This document shows, one piece after another, positions 16,989 to 26,440 of a stretch of DNA of 64,000 nucleotides. Both the position numbers and the translations under genes were made by a program. The stretch spans positions 233,077-297,076 of the forward strand of contig DATGMF010000053.1 of the NCBI GenBank assembly GCA_035293765.1, in the 5' to 3' direction. Origin of the DNA: DASRHT01 sp035293765 (GTDB lineage: Bacteria; Chloroflexota; Ktedonobacteria; Ktedonobacterales; Ktedonobacteraceae). Numbering within the stretch: the first letter of the stretch is position 1; each line of letters opens with the position of its first letter. The notes under the pieces were generated by a model. The model had not been told where the DNA came from. It saw only the letters and a list, made by a program, of their open reading frames with translations, and made no database searches.

Positions 16989-18908
16989 TTATTGTTCCCT
17001 TACTGGTAAGCCTTCCATACGCATAATTTTCAACGCGTTCGTTGTGGGACACGGCCCGAGACGCAGCTTATAGTCAAATACCATCTGCCCATCAATGATC
17101 TCTTCTTTGAAATGATAATTGCTCACTTCAGGCATGGTATTCATTGCAGACGGCCTGAGCGAAGCTAGATGCGGTAGCGGCGTTGGCCGTCTGGATTGTA
17201 AGGTATCTGCGAGCTTGACCAGTTCCAGATCGTGCGTCGAAATGGCACCGACGCAGTTCCGCCCGACCAGCGCCTCCACATAATCCTGGCTGCCGATTAG
17301 CCTCTCGCGGTTATTCGTTCCCTTGAAGATTTCGTCGATGAGGAAGAAAAGCGGGAAGCTATCGGGGCGTTCCAGTGCGAGCAGCAGCTCTTTCAGCCGC
17401 CTTACTTCGGCGTAGAAGTAGGAGTAGCCGTCGGTGACCGAATCGCTGACGCGAATGCAGGAGAAGATCCTGAAGGGGGTTGTTTGCAGTTTGCTGGCGC
17501 AGGTGGGACCGCCCGCGAACGCCAGGCACAGGTTCACCCCCAACGTGCGCAAAAACGTACTTTTGCCTGACATATTTGAGCCGGTGATAATCACCACCTG
17601 CCCCAACCCGTTGAGCGTGAAATCGTTGGTGATGCGCTTCTCGTCCTGGATGAGGGGATGGCCCAACGCACTGCCGGAGAAAGATGCGCTCGCTGTATCT
17701 CTGTCCTGGATGATATCCGGTAAGATGTATGCTGGATTGAGATAAGCGAACGTGGCGAGCGAGCTTAGCGCCTCCAGCTCAAACCAGATGTCGAGCCATA
17801 CGGGCAGGCGCGCGGCTATTTGCGCTTTATAACAGCTCAGGCGATAGGCGCTATAGTGATCCCAAGGGATTAGTGCGTTGATGATCAGCCAGAGCAGACC
17901 ATTATTTTTTAACGTTGCCGCTGATGCTATGCGCGCCGTTTGTTTCAGCAAGCTGGAAGGGCGATGCCGGGCTTCTGCATAGAAAGGCTCGCATAACTTT
18001 TTCACCTGCTCATGTTTCCCATAGCGATATGTTTCCAGGTAAGAGAACACGCCGCTGAGCGTCGCGAAGCCGTAGCGCAGATAGTTCGCATCCGCGAAGA
18101 TATCGCCGCGCTTCTGCGCCGTCGAAAAAAACAGCGTCAGAGCTGCCAGGATGGTAAAAATCCATAATTGCGGCATCACAATAAAGAGGTTGAGCAAGAA
18201 AAATACGATGGTCAGGATCTGTAAGGCTGCGGCTCCGAGCAACGGAGGTAGCAGCGCGGAAGGAGGTTCCTGCTGCTTCAGCCAATCTAATAAGCGTTTG
18301 CCTTCTAGCTGCTCGGCAACGCGTCCACTGGCAAGTCGTGACTTCATCGTGAGCTTATCGCGGAAGAGCGTCATCGGTGTTAACTCGCGTACCAGCGCCT
18401 GACGCCGGCTAATGCTGACTGGATCGGGTACAGTTGCCAGCAGCCACTCGCGCAACCGGCGGCTCCCCTCTTGCGATACAGCCGTATTGAGCAATTGATG
18501 GATAGAACGGGGGCCGCTCAGATCGAGATCGACCTCAAAAGGATGGCCCGCGACCGGCTCGGTGGGTGGCGCAGGGGGGATGGCGTCCCAATCCAGCTTC
18601 ATACGAGCTACGTGGGTCAATTTTATGCGCATCCACGTTTGATGTCGCGCCAGGCTATCCTCAATATATTGATGGAAGTAGGCGACTAGCGCGAAAGTGA
18701 TCAGCGTCGTCAAGGCCAGGACCAGGCACAGCCACCAGCCTGCAACAAAGTAGCCGGCAACACTGAGTCCTAGCCCGACAAAAAAAATCGTTACTCGCAC
18801 CCAGGAGTAACGATTGCTCCTCCGGTCCAATCTATCGATTCGTCCACGCAATTGCTCAATCTGCTTTTCAAGTAGGTAGAGCCGCTCCTCTTTTTTGCTG
18901 CTCATCAA
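16989..18908 (-). CDS. Membrane-bound MutS-like ATPase with an in-frame palindromic insertion
   Basis: 639 residues. An N-terminal coiled coil (LLEKQIEQLRGRIDRLDRRS) leads into two membrane helices (about 35-75), and a further hydrophobic pair lies at about 220-260. The C-terminal half is the MutS core/ATPase: P-loop GSNMSGKSTFLRTLG near 441-455, FFLIDEIFKGTNNRER near 518-533, and the closing NYHFKE...FDYKLRLG. It lacks the mismatch-recognition domain, so it is not mutS proper; similar membrane MutS homologues are known in several phyla without a settled function. Residues about 571-590 (SRRPTPLPHLASLR) are encoded by a family II palindromic element inserted in frame, where relatives have a short linker between the ATPase helix and the NYHF strand. 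Confidence 0.88.
   Translation of the reverse strand: MMSSKKEERLYLLEKQIEQLRGRIDRLDRRSNRYSWVRVTIFFVGLGLSVAGYFVAGWWLCLVLALTTLITFALVAYFHQYIEDSLARHQTWMRIKLTHVARMKLDWDAIPPAPPTEPVAGHPFEVDLDLSGPRSIHQLLNTAVSQEGSRRLREWLLATVPDPVSISRRQALVRELTPMTLFRDKLTMKSRLASGRVAEQLEGKRLLDWLKQQEPPSALLPPLLGAAALQILTIVFFLLNLFIVMPQLWIFTILAALTLFFSTAQKRGDIFADANYLRYGFATLSGVFSYLETYRYGKHEQVKKLCEPFYAEARHRPSSLLKQTARIASAATLKNNGLLWLIINALIPWDHYSAYRLSCYKAQIAARLPVWLDIWFELEALSSLATFAYLNPAYILPDIIQDRDTASASFSGSALGHPLIQDEKRITNDFTLNGLGQVVIITGSNMSGKSTFLRTLGVNLCLAFAGGPTCASKLQTTPFRIFSCIRVSDSVTDGYSYFYAEVRRLKELLLALERPDSFPLFFLIDEIFKGTNNRERLIGSQDYVEALVGRNCVGAISTHDLELVKLADTLQSRRPTPLPHLASLRPSAMNTMPEVSNYHFKEEIIDGQMVFDYKLRLGPCPTTNALKIMRMEGLPVREQ
17141..17196. 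repeat. Family II palindromic element, in frame within the MutS-like gene
   Basis: Arms CAGACGGCC (17147-17155) and GGCCGTCTG (17185-17193) pair over 9/9 bases around a 29-nt middle beginning TGAGCGAAGCTAG. It shares flanking ATTCATTG on the left and GAT on the right with the copy at 43141. On the minus strand it is read as SRRPTPLPHLASLRPSAMN. Confidence 0.9.
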
Positions 18909-18918
18909 TAATCCTCTG

Positions 18919-18937
18919 TCTAGAATATTGTTCTAGA
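18919..18937. promoter_or_regulatory. TCTAGAA palindrome upstream of the MutS-like gene
   Basis: Perfect inverted repeat TCTAGAA-N5-TTCTAGA, 10 bp before the gene start at 18908. It is a possible operator. The rest of 18938-19269 shows no supported gene. Confidence 0.4.
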
Positions 18938-19269
18938 AAGAGTCTAGCACTGCGAGGCAGGAGGATCAAGGAGCAGGATGGAAATTGCATGCTCGCCGGC
19001 TATGATGCCTTGTAAGAAGGTGTCATAAAAGGATATCATACATTGCAGTACACTCAACCGGGTCGAGAGAGCCATTGGCTCCCGCAGCCTTCATTGAGGA
19101 TAGCATAGGTGTCGGACGCGATCATAGACTTTAAGAAATTCTATGGGGGAATGCCGTCGCCACGGAATGGGAAGACCCCCACATCGTTTCTTCATCTACA
19201 TATCGGGTCCCGACGGATGTCAATTAAAAATGCGTTTTACTGCGTTTTAAGGAAAGGTAAGAAGCGAAG

Positions 19270-20037
19270 ATGGACGTACAGAGCAAAACTATTTTAGTTT
19301 CAGGGGGCGCATCAGGTCTGGGAGCGGCATGCGTGCGGCTGTTGACGCAGGCGGGCGCAAAGGCCGTCATCGTGGATTTAAATAATGAGATGGGGAATGC
19401 GCTGGCACAGGAGCTGGGTGGCTCGGCGGTATTTGTGAAGGCGAACGTCATCGACGAGGCAGAGGTGCAGGCGGCGGTCAATACGGCGGTTGAGAAGTTT
19501 GGTGGGCTACATGTCGCCATCAATTGCGCGGGGATTGGCGTAGCGGAAAAAGTGGTGGGCAAGGAACTTCCTCATAGCCTGACCTCTTTCACCAGAGTCA
19601 TCAACGTCAACCTGATTGGCACCTTTAATGTCATTCGTCTTGCTGCCTTCGCGATGGCAAAGAACGAGCCCACTGAGGCAGGAGAGCGCGGTGTGATCAT
19701 CAATACTGCTTCCGTTGCCGCCTTTGACGGTCAGATCGGGCAGGCGGCCTATTCCGCCTCTAAGGGTGGCATTGTTGGCATGACCCTGCCGATTGCTCGT
19801 GAGCTGGCCCGCTCCGGTATCCGCGTGATGACCATCGCTCCCGGACTCTTCGACACTCCTTTGCTGGCCGGCCTCCCTGAGCCTGCTCGTATCTCGCTTG
19901 GGCAGCAGGTTCCCTTCCCTCCGCGCCTGGGCCGCCCGAGCGAATATGCCGCGCTGGCAAAACACATCATCGAGAACGAAATGCTGAACGGTGAAGTGAT
20001 CAGGCTGGATGGCAGCATAAGGATGGCTGCAAAATAA
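19270..20037 (+). CDS. SDR-family 3-hydroxyacyl-CoA dehydrogenase-like enzyme
   Basis: 255 residues; AAGGTAAGAAGCGAAG precedes ATG 19270. Classical short-chain dehydrogenase: cofactor motif SGGASGLGAA (TGxxxGxG type), acidic residue VDLNN ending beta-2 (NAD preference), NCAG, catalytic NTASVAAF Ser and YSASKGG (Tyr-x3-Lys). The C-terminal GLFDTPLLAGLPEPAR and LGRPSEYAALAKHIIEN are characteristic of the HSD17B10/2-methyl-3-hydroxybutyryl-CoA dehydrogenase subgroup, which oxidises 3-hydroxyacyl-CoA in fatty acid or isoleucine breakdown. It stands alone, so the substrate is inferred from sequence only. Confidence 0.9.
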   Translation: MDVQSKTILVSGGASGLGAACVRLLTQAGAKAVIVDLNNEMGNALAQELGGSAVFVKANVIDEAEVQAAVNTAVEKFGGLHVAINCAGIGVAEKVVGKELPHSLTSFTRVINVNLIGTFNVIRLAAFAMAKNEPTEAGERGVIINTASVAAFDGQIGQAAYSASKGGIVGMTLPIARELARSGIRVMTIAPGLFDTPLLAGLPEPARISLGQQVPFPPRLGRPSEYAALAKHIIENEMLNGEVIRLDGSIRMAAK

Positions 20038-20386
20038 GCCTGCTTGCCTGATTTAAAATGGGGGTCTTCGGCTGTAATTCGGTCGAGGCCTCTTTTCATC
20101 TTTGAGGCATTCATCTATTCATGCTCGCAAGGCGGCGCCCCGTTCAGGGCTGCCCATCCTCGGGACGAGAAGGAGGGCCGGAACACGGAAAGGCTCTGTA
20201 CGATGGTAATAGTTACTTGATATTTAAAGTGGTTAGTGAGATACTGGTAAAAACTGTTTTTTTAATAATCGCTGTTGTTGGTGCAATCGTGTAATTAGTG
20301 ATCAGTCCGAAAGAGCGACAAAAATAAATGCAATACAAATATATTGTTCACCGCCACCAGGACTGTTCCTTATTGTATATGCTTTA
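20038..20386. other. AT-rich intergenic stretch
   Basis: This stretch is noticeably richer in A/T than its neighbours from about 20210 to 20345. No supported gene or repeat is seen. It probably holds the scar where the N-terminal part of the following truncated gene was lost. Confidence 0.4.
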
Positions 20387-20953
20387 GTGCCTGCACGCTG
20401 CTCGTTACCCTCTATGGAGCCGCCAGGTACCATTTCCAGTAAACAGTCGCTTCAAGCAGCTTACAATGCCGATATTCATGACTACACGCTGGCGGATGAG
20501 AACAGAGATATGCGGGCCGCGCTGGATTGGATTCATCGACACATCAGCGATATGCCTTATATGTTTGGGATTCATCTTGTAAACATGTGGACGCCTTATA
20601 TGTATTCTTATGACCTGCCGTTTGAGGAATTCCCAATGCGGCTGTCATCGAAGCTGATGTTTGACTTGATACCATTGGAATCAATTATCGTCTTTACATT
20701 TGCTGCCTTGGGCCTTATTATGTCCTGGAAAAAGCGGAAGGAGTTGCTCCTGGTTTATCTGATCATTGCCGCGACGATTGCGCAAAACATCATCTTCTAT
20801 GGCAGCAACCGCTTCCGCGCCCCCACTGAACCGTTTCTTGTGCTGTTGGTAGGAGGGGTGTTGTGGTGGATGACGAACTACTGGAAGACCAGAACCCGGT
20901 TGACCGAAGTAAAAGATGAGCAAGGGAAACCCGAGCTGGTTTCTGCTGTGTAG
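20387..20953 (+). pseudogene. C-terminal fragment of a GT-C (GT39-like) membrane glycosyltransferase
   Basis: The 188-residue frame opens at GTG 20387 without a clear ribosome site. It matches only the end of a dolichyl-phosphate-mannose-type glycosyltransferase: periplasmic helix RAALDWIHRHISDMPYMFG, then membrane helices (IIVFTFAALGLIMSW, LLLVYLIIAATIAQNIIFYG), the typical NRFRAPTEPFLVLLVGG and a basic tail. Family members have 450-600 residues with the catalytic Asp-rich loop at the N-terminus, absent here. Probably non-functional. It lies 35 bp before another GT-C gene. Confidence 0.7.
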
Positions 20954-20988
20954 AAGCTCATCAATTAGATCGAATAACGGAGTGTTAA

Positions 20989-22758
20989 ATGAGCATTCAG
21001 GAATTTCTACAGGCTTCCCATGTGAAATGGCCTTTACAGTGGACGGCTGTGGAACAAAAAGAACAAAAACAAGATAATGTGCAGCAAAATGGGGCCGCTT
21101 CTACTCCTTCCTTGAAAACTACCGAGAAAAGCTTCGTTCTGTTTGCCTTGATCTTCTATAGTCTTATCGTGATAAAAAATTCCTGGCTTGGCGACGATTC
21201 CTTCATTACACTGCGGACGGTGGATAATTTTTTGCATGGATATGGGCTTACCTGGAATACCGATGAACGCGTTCAGGCTTATACACATCCTCTATGGATG
21301 TTCATGCTATCCGCCGTTACATTTGTTGTGCATCGGCCTTATGTTGCCGCGTTGCTCCTGGGATTTGGCGTTTCCTTTTTAGCGGTCGCTCTGTTTGCAT
21401 TTCGACTGGCTAAATCCCCTCTATTAGCAATCGCGGGCGTTTTGTGTTTGACAGCGTCAAAGGCTTTTGTGGATTACTCCACCTCGGGACTGGAAAATCC
21501 CATGACTCACCTGTTGATCGTGGCCTTCGCGCTGGTCTTTTATCAGTATCGACAGCATAAGCATTATGTGCTCTGGCTTTCACTGCTGGGCATGCTAATG
21601 ACGCTCAATCGCATGGATACAGTGTTACTGTTTGTTCCGGCATTGCTATATGCGCTCTGGGAGCGCCGCTCCTGGAAAACCTTGCGGACGATGGCGCTAG
21701 CTTTTATACCTGTTGTACTCTGGGAATTATTCTCATTATTTTATTATGGGGCGCTCTTTCCCAATACGGCCTACGCTAAACTCAATACCAGCATTTCTAG
21801 TTTAAGCCTGATCAAACAAGGGATTGGCTATCTGGTGAGTTCGTTTACGTTCGATCCGATATTGCTGGTTATTATGCTCATAGCGGCATGTATGGTCTGG
21901 CTGGCCAAAGACTGGAGAAGCATACCTCTAGTGCTGGGCATGGGGCTCTACCTGGCCTATATCGTCAGGATTGGTGGCGATTTTATGGCTGGTCGCTTTC
22001 TGACCCCCCCGTTTATTATGGCGGTGATTCTCCTTATGCGTACCATTCGCCCCGGCTTGAATCTGAATGTGGCGTTCTTGCTGGTCTTAGCCCTCTTTTT
22101 TGGCCTCGTGACCCCTTTCACACGCTGGTCGTTCGATCCTGTTGTACTCTATGGCTCGGGCACAGACTGGAGGTATGATGCTAGATTCTATGATGATCGC
22201 GGGATTACGGACGAGCGTTTTTTCTATGCTTCCGCAGTGAATATCTTTCGTATCAAACGAGGCCGATCATTCCCAGACTATACGCTGGCACATAATGGAT
22301 TGCAGGCCCGTCTCAATGGAGATCGAGTGAGCGTGGTGAGCGCCATTGGCATGTTTGGATATGAAGCTGGTCCGAATGTCCATGTGGTTGACCAGTTTGC
22401 ATTAGCCGATCCTCTGTTAGCGCGTCTGCCGGTTGTAGGAGATCAGTGGTCAGCAGGCCAGTTTGTCCGTCCTATGCCGGATGGCTATATAGAGACCTTT
22501 ACGGTAGGAGCTAATACGATAACAGATCCAGACCTGGCTAAGTACTATGATAAATTGCACCTGGTTATTAGCGGACCCCTTTTCAGTTGGGATCGCATCG
22601 TTGCCATCTGGAACCTTAATACGGGAGGCTATAATAGCCTGTTACAGCACTATGAACAACGCTATAATGCCACCCATCACATTACCTCCACCTTGCCTGA
22701 ACGTGGCTCTAGTGCGCTTCTTCCCCTATGGGTGAAAAATACCTTCTACATGGTATAG
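20989..22758 (+). CDS. GT-C glycosyltransferase-like membrane protein (AftB-like)
   Basis: 589 residues; ATAACGGAGTG precedes ATG 20989. A cytoplasmic tail of about 45 residues is followed by 10 or so membrane helices. The first extracytoplasmic loop carries WLGDDSFITLRTVDNFLHGY and ERVQAYTHPLWMF, a DD motif with the layout of mycobacterial AftB-type arabinofuranosyltransferases; later come STSGLENPMTHLL, LNRMDTVLLFVPAL and IGGDFMAGRFL, also characteristic. A soluble C-terminal domain closes the protein. Such enzymes transfer sugars from a polyprenyl-phosphate donor to envelope glycans or proteins. The donor and acceptor cannot be told from sequence. A strong hairpin follows the stop. Confidence 0.75.
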   Translation: MSIQEFLQASHVKWPLQWTAVEQKEQKQDNVQQNGAASTPSLKTTEKSFVLFALIFYSLIVIKNSWLGDDSFITLRTVDNFLHGYGLTWNTDERVQAYTHPLWMFMLSAVTFVVHRPYVAALLLGFGVSFLAVALFAFRLAKSPLLAIAGVLCLTASKAFVDYSTSGLENPMTHLLIVAFALVFYQYRQHKHYVLWLSLLGMLMTLNRMDTVLLFVPALLYALWERRSWKTLRTMALAFIPVVLWELFSLFYYGALFPNTAYAKLNTSISSLSLIKQGIGYLVSSFTFDPILLVIMLIAACMVWLAKDWRSIPLVLGMGLYLAYIVRIGGDFMAGRFLTPPFIMAVILLMRTIRPGLNLNVAFLLVLALFFGLVTPFTRWSFDPVVLYGSGTDWRYDARFYDDRGITDERFFYASAVNIFRIKRGRSFPDYTLAHNGLQARLNGDRVSVVSAIGMFGYEAGPNVHVVDQFALADPLLARLPVVGDQWSAGQFVRPMPDGYIETFTVGANTITDPDLAKYYDKLHLVISGPLFSWDRIVAIWNLNTGGYNSLLQHYEQRYNATHHITSTLPERGSSALLPLWVKNTFYMV

Positions 22759-22767
22759 GCAGGATTG

Positions 22768-22804
22768 TAGTGGAATAAAGCTGTTTAACAACTTTATTCC
22801 ACTA
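22768..22804. terminator. 13-bp perfect hairpin after the AftB-like gene
   Basis: TAGTGGAATAAAG / CTTTATTCCACTA with an 11-nt loop. Only GTTT follows, so the poly-T is weak, but the position 10 bp after the stop supports a terminator. Confidence 0.65.
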
Positions 22805-22926
22805 TAGTTTCGTCTACTTCCTTTTCAAATGGTCCGTAGGCACGATTTGCCAATGCTGGTAAGCTATATTATTATCATTGGTGGACAGCCAATGTTATTC
22901 ACGAGAAGAAAGGAAGCATTGTCATC

Positions 22927-24633
22927 ATGCCCGAACAAAACGGACCTGCCGGTACTCCTGCCCCTTCACTTAATCGCCGCAGCAAGGCGATTACGGAGGG
23001 AGATGTCCGCGCCCCCAATCGCTCGATGTTGCGCGCTGTGGGCTTGACCGACGATGATTTTACGAAGCCGCTGATCGGTATCGCCAGCACCTGGAGCGAG
23101 ATTACACCTTGCAACTCGCATATTAATCGTCTCGCCGAGAAGGTGCATGAGGGCGTACGGATCGCAGGCGGTGTGCCACAGATCTTCGGCACCATCACGG
23201 TGAGCGATGGCATCTCGATGGGGACCGAAGGCATGAAATTCTCACTCCCCAGCCGCGAGGTGATTGCCGATTCCATTGAACTGGTGGGGAATGCGCAGTG
23301 CTTTGATGGCATCGTTGCCATTGGCGGCTGCGATAAAAATATGCCCGGCTGCTTGATGGCGCTGGCCCGCCTGAATATCCCTAGCCTGTTTGTCTATGGC
23401 GGCACCATTCTCCCCGGCGTCTGTCGCGGCCAGGATGTCGATATTGTGAGCGTCTTTGAGGCTGTGGGACAGTATAGCGCCGGTAAAATCACCCGCGAGC
23501 AGTTGAAGGAAGTGGAAGAGAGCGCGATCCCGGGCGCGGGCTCGTGTGGCGGCATGTATACCGCCAACACGATGGCCTCCTCGATAGAAGCTCTGGGGAT
23601 GTCTCTGCCCGGCGGTTCGTCGATGCCTGCCGTTACTGCCCGCAAGGCGCTGGATTGCTATGAGACCGGTCAGATGGTGGTGCGCCTGATAGAGCGGCAG
23701 ATTACGCCGCGCCATATCCTTACCAGAGCCGCCTTCGAGAACGCGATTACGGTGGTGATGGCGCTTGGCGGCTCCACTAACGCGGTCCTGCACCTGATCG
23801 CCATTGCGCGCCAACTGGATATCCCGCTCTCCATCGACGATTTCACGCGTGTGGGGCGCAAGGTTCCTCACCTGGCCGACCTCAAGCCGGGCGGAAGATA
23901 TGTGATGGCGGATCTTGATCGCATCGGCGGCGTTCAAGCGGTGATGAAGGTCCTGCTGGATGCCGGCTATATTAACGGTGATGTGCTGACCGTCACGGGA
24001 AAGACGCTGGCGGAAAACCTGCAAGCGGCTCCTGCGCTGGCCGAAGGACAAAAGATCGTCATGCCGCTTGATCAGCCATTGCATCCGAGTGGCCCGCTGG
24101 TCATTCTCAAAGGCAATCTCGCGCCGGAGGGCGCAGTCTGTAAGATCGCCGGGCTGAAGACGACGAGCCATCGCGGGCCTGCCAGAGTATTTAATTCCGA
24201 GGAAGAGAGCTTTGAGGCGATTATGCACCATCGCATCACTCATGGCGATGTAATGGTGATTCGCTATGAGGGGCCTAAGGGCGGGCCGGGGATGCGTGAG
24301 ATGCTGGCGGTGACTGCCGCGCTGGTGGGCCAGGGCTACGGTGAGACGGTGGGCCTGATTACCGATGGACGTTTCTCCGGCGGCACTCACGGCATGGTGG
24401 TGGGGCATGTTGCGCCAGAAGCGCAGGTGGGCGGCCCTATCGCTATTGTGCAGGAAGGCGATATGATTACCATCGATGCTGAACGCAACCTGCTGGCGGT
24501 CGATCTCAGCGATGAGGAGATTGCGCGCCGCCTCCAACAGTGGCAAGCGCCCGAGCCCAGGTACAAGAAAGGCGTGATGGCAAAGTACGTGAAACTGGTA
24601 TCATCGGCCTCCGAAGGAGCGATTACCGGTTAA
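22927..24633 (+). CDS. ilvD: Dihydroxy-acid dehydratase
   Basis: 568 residues, normal length. IlvD dehydrates 2,3-dihydroxy-isovalerate and -methylvalerate to the 2-keto acids, the third common step of valine/isoleucine synthesis, using a labile Fe-S cluster. Landmarks: TPCNSHINRLAEKVHEG, GTITVSDGISMGTEGMKFSL, IGGCDKNMPGCLMAL, PGAGSCGGMYTANTMASS, GGSTNAVLHL, YEGPKGGPGMREML and the C-terminal TDGRFSGGTHGMVVGH; the cluster cysteines lie in PCNSH, GGCDKNMPGC and GSCGG. ATG 22927 is preceded by GAAGAAAGGAAG at a slightly long spacing. It is a single-gene unit ended by the hairpin at 24652; no other ilv gene is in the window. Confidence 0.97.
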   Translation: MPEQNGPAGTPAPSLNRRSKAITEGDVRAPNRSMLRAVGLTDDDFTKPLIGIASTWSEITPCNSHINRLAEKVHEGVRIAGGVPQIFGTITVSDGISMGTEGMKFSLPSREVIADSIELVGNAQCFDGIVAIGGCDKNMPGCLMALARLNIPSLFVYGGTILPGVCRGQDVDIVSVFEAVGQYSAGKITREQLKEVEESAIPGAGSCGGMYTANTMASSIEALGMSLPGGSSMPAVTARKALDCYETGQMVVRLIERQITPRHILTRAAFENAITVVMALGGSTNAVLHLIAIARQLDIPLSIDDFTRVGRKVPHLADLKPGGRYVMADLDRIGGVQAVMKVLLDAGYINGDVLTVTGKTLAENLQAAPALAEGQKIVMPLDQPLHPSGPLVILKGNLAPEGAVCKIAGLKTTSHRGPARVFNSEEESFEAIMHHRITHGDVMVIRYEGPKGGPGMREMLAVTAALVGQGYGETVGLITDGRFSGGTHGMVVGHVAPEAQVGGPIAIVQEGDMITIDAERNLLAVDLSDEEIARRLQQWQAPEPRYKKGVMAKYVKLVSSASEGAITG

Positions 24634-24651
24634 ATACTGCTACAAAGCAAC

Positions 24652-24690
24652 GAGAAGAGGGCTGATCACAGCACGATTAGCCCTCTTCTC
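24652..24690. terminator. Terminator between convergent ilvD and SRPBCC gene
   Basis: 12-bp perfect stem GAGAAGAGGGCT / AGCCCTCTTCTC with a 15-nt loop, 16 bp after the ilvD stop and 9 bp before the end of the convergent gene. Probably bidirectional. Confidence 0.7.
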
Positions 24691-24699
24691 TGATGCGAA

Positions 24700-25272
24700 C
24701 TACTTTTTCTGCATGTAGCGTAGCACTATAGCGGCTGTCGATAGGCTGCCGACGATCAGAAAGGGAATGCCCAATCCGAGCCTGAGGCTCTTCTTCTTTT
24801 CATCCTTCGCCGTGTCAGGCCGTACCTGGTGCTCTAAACGCGAGAGCATGGTATCATAAATGCGGCGTAGACCCAGAGGGGCGAAAGTGCGCTCGAAGAA
24901 GCCTTTGACGCCGTTTCCACCCGTCCACTCGCTCTCCACGCTCACTCTGGTCCTGTCCCCATCCTTCACCGGTGCGACGCTCCAGGTCGTGACCAGCGAC
25001 GAATTGGTGTCGCGCTCAACGAGGACCTGTCCTTTTATCGGTTCCTGTACGCTGATGTGGTATGGACGCTCACGTCCAGCCGCTTGTAAGCGATAGCGCA
25101 CCATCGTGCCGCCGCCGCGCCCGCCGCGCTCAACGGTGTAATCCAGAAAGTTAGGCGTCAGTACTTGCTTGCGCTGTCCCTTATAGTCCGCCAATGCGTC
25201 ATAGACTACTTCAGGGCTGGCATCGATGATTCGCTCTTTTTTGACATGAATGTGACTCACACGTTTCCTCAC
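24700..25272 (-). CDS. SRPBCC (START-like) protein with C-terminal membrane anchor
   Basis: 190 residues. The N-terminal 145 residues have the polyketide-cyclase/SRPBCC pattern (VKKERIIDASPEVVYDALAD, a Gly-rich strand GGRGGGTMVRYRL, then VSVESEWTGG and a long C-terminal helix). The last 35 residues are basic then hydrophobic (LGLGIPFLIVGSLSTAAIVL), a tail anchor. SRPBCC folds bind hydrophobic ligands; the ligand is unknown. An anchor at this end suggests a lipid-binding role at the membrane (inference). Confidence 0.8.
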   Translation of the reverse strand: MRKRVSHIHVKKERIIDASPEVVYDALADYKGQRKQVLTPNFLDYTVERGGRGGGTMVRYRLQAAGRERPYHISVQEPIKGQVLVERDTNSSLVTTWSVAPVKDGDRTRVSVESEWTGGNGVKGFFERTFAPLGLRRIYDTMLSRLEHQVRPDTAKDEKKKSLRLGLGIPFLIVGSLSTAAIVLRYMQKK

Positions 25273-25379
25273 AATCTTACTCTATGTATCCGCTTATGAG
25301 ACATTGATTCCGTCTCTTTGATCACCCTACTATGTGGACTGTTCCTACTAATTTATGATAGCACCGGGAGGAAAGAGGT

Positions 25380-25408
25380 AGCCCGTTGTAGGTATGGTAC
25401 AACGGGCT
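25380..25408. terminator. Hairpin terminator of the 26440-25424 gene
   Basis: 11-bp perfect stem AGCCCGTTGTA / TACAACGGGCT with a 7-nt loop, 16 bp beyond the stop of the minus-strand gene. Confidence 0.65.
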
Positions 25409-25423
25409 CAGGAGGCATAAAGG

Positions 25424-26440
25424 TTATTGATACATGACCATTAGTGGTGGCGGATCGAGGGCGAGCACGCTGGCAGGCGACATGACAGGAGTATCCAGTT
25501 TATAGAACATCTTCATGCCAGGATACTGGATCAGTTGTTCTTTATCAAACATACGGTAATCATCGATCTTCTGCCCCGGTGTGCCGAAGCCGTCCACGCA
25601 GGTGATGACCTGTACGCCTGGTTTGACTTTGATGTTCTGCCAGTCCGGGAGCATCTCTTGCAGAAACTGGTGGATAATCAGCACTTTGGGCGGCAGATGG
25701 GCTGACTGGACGAGGGCCGAGAGCTTATCGATCACCCAGTTAATCTCGGCGGCGGTCATGCGGCCAAATACCTGGTCGGGTATAGCGCCGGGAGGCATAT
25801 CAAACTCGGGATCAAGCGACAGGTCCACGCCGGGCCGTTGCAGGTAAGACCAGAGCAGGTTCACCTCTTTCTGAATCGGGCTATGCCCAATCTGCATATC
25901 GAAGAAGAAGATCGCGTGATTGCTATTGGCGAGATCGACATAATGTTCGACGGAAGCATCGGGCATACGATAGACCCATGAGCCATCATCCATCGGCACC
26001 GGTTGTACGATTGGCGTCACATAGTCGAGCGCGGGTACGACCGGATGAGAAGGATCGAGATCGGCGTACACCTGCGCCTGCTCGTGTAATTTGCTGATAA
26101 GCTCGTCGTCCGAGTATTGCCCGATGGGACCCATCACAGCCGAGAGCGGATTACCATAGAACGCGACGATCCGATCCTGTGGCAGGTTGATATGCCACGC
26201 CCAGCCATCCGAGCCGCGCAACGTTCGCAGCAGAGCAAGTTCATCCACCGAATCGCCTGGCGCTGTGGTATTCCCTTTGATAGCTTGAGGGGTGGTAGAT
26301 GTGTGTCTGGTTGGAGGCGTTTTATGAGAAGAAGGTCGCACTGAAGGTAAAGCAAAACGGGGTAGTAATAATAATATTGCTAATAACACCAGGATAACGC
26401 TACATATCCCGATCAGTCCGAGTCGTGCTTTTTGATGCAT
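25424..26440 (-). CDS. Membrane-anchored extracytoplasmic protein of unknown function
   Basis: 338 residues. One N-terminal membrane helix (LGLIGICSVILVLLAILLLL) without a lipobox Cys is followed by a Thr/Pro/Ser-rich linker (35-60). The folded domain looks like a beta/alpha barrel: RIVAFYGNPLSAVMG, VPALDYVTPIVQP, HAIFFFDMQIGHSPIQKEVN, LLWSYLQRPGVDLSLDPEFD, VLIIHQFLQEMLP, GVQVITCVDGFGTPG. The pattern of beta-strands ending in acidic residues recalls glycoside-hydrolase-type TIM barrels, but no catalytic pair can be assigned. I do not recognise a named family. Confidence 0.65.
   Translation of the reverse strand: MHQKARLGLIGICSVILVLLAILLLLPRFALPSVRPSSHKTPPTRHTSTTPQAIKGNTTAPGDSVDELALLRTLRGSDGWAWHINLPQDRIVAFYGNPLSAVMGPIGQYSDDELISKLHEQAQVYADLDPSHPVVPALDYVTPIVQPVPMDDGSWVYRMPDASVEHYVDLANSNHAIFFFDMQIGHSPIQKEVNLLWSYLQRPGVDLSLDPEFDMPPGAIPDQVFGRMTAAEINWVIDKLSALVQSAHLPPKVLIIHQFLQEMLPDWQNIKVKPGVQVITCVDGFGTPGQKIDDYRMFDKEQLIQYPGMKMFYKLDTPVMSPASVLALDPPPLMVMYQ

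Noticed and set aside
19109..19297. 62-residue frame before the SDR gene
   Set aside because: No ribosome site, no recognisable product, and it overlaps the SDR start.
22927..24633. Long minus-strand frame (24546-23242) antisense to ilvD
   Set aside because: A codon-bias shadow of ilvD; His/Arg/Gln-rich translation without domains.
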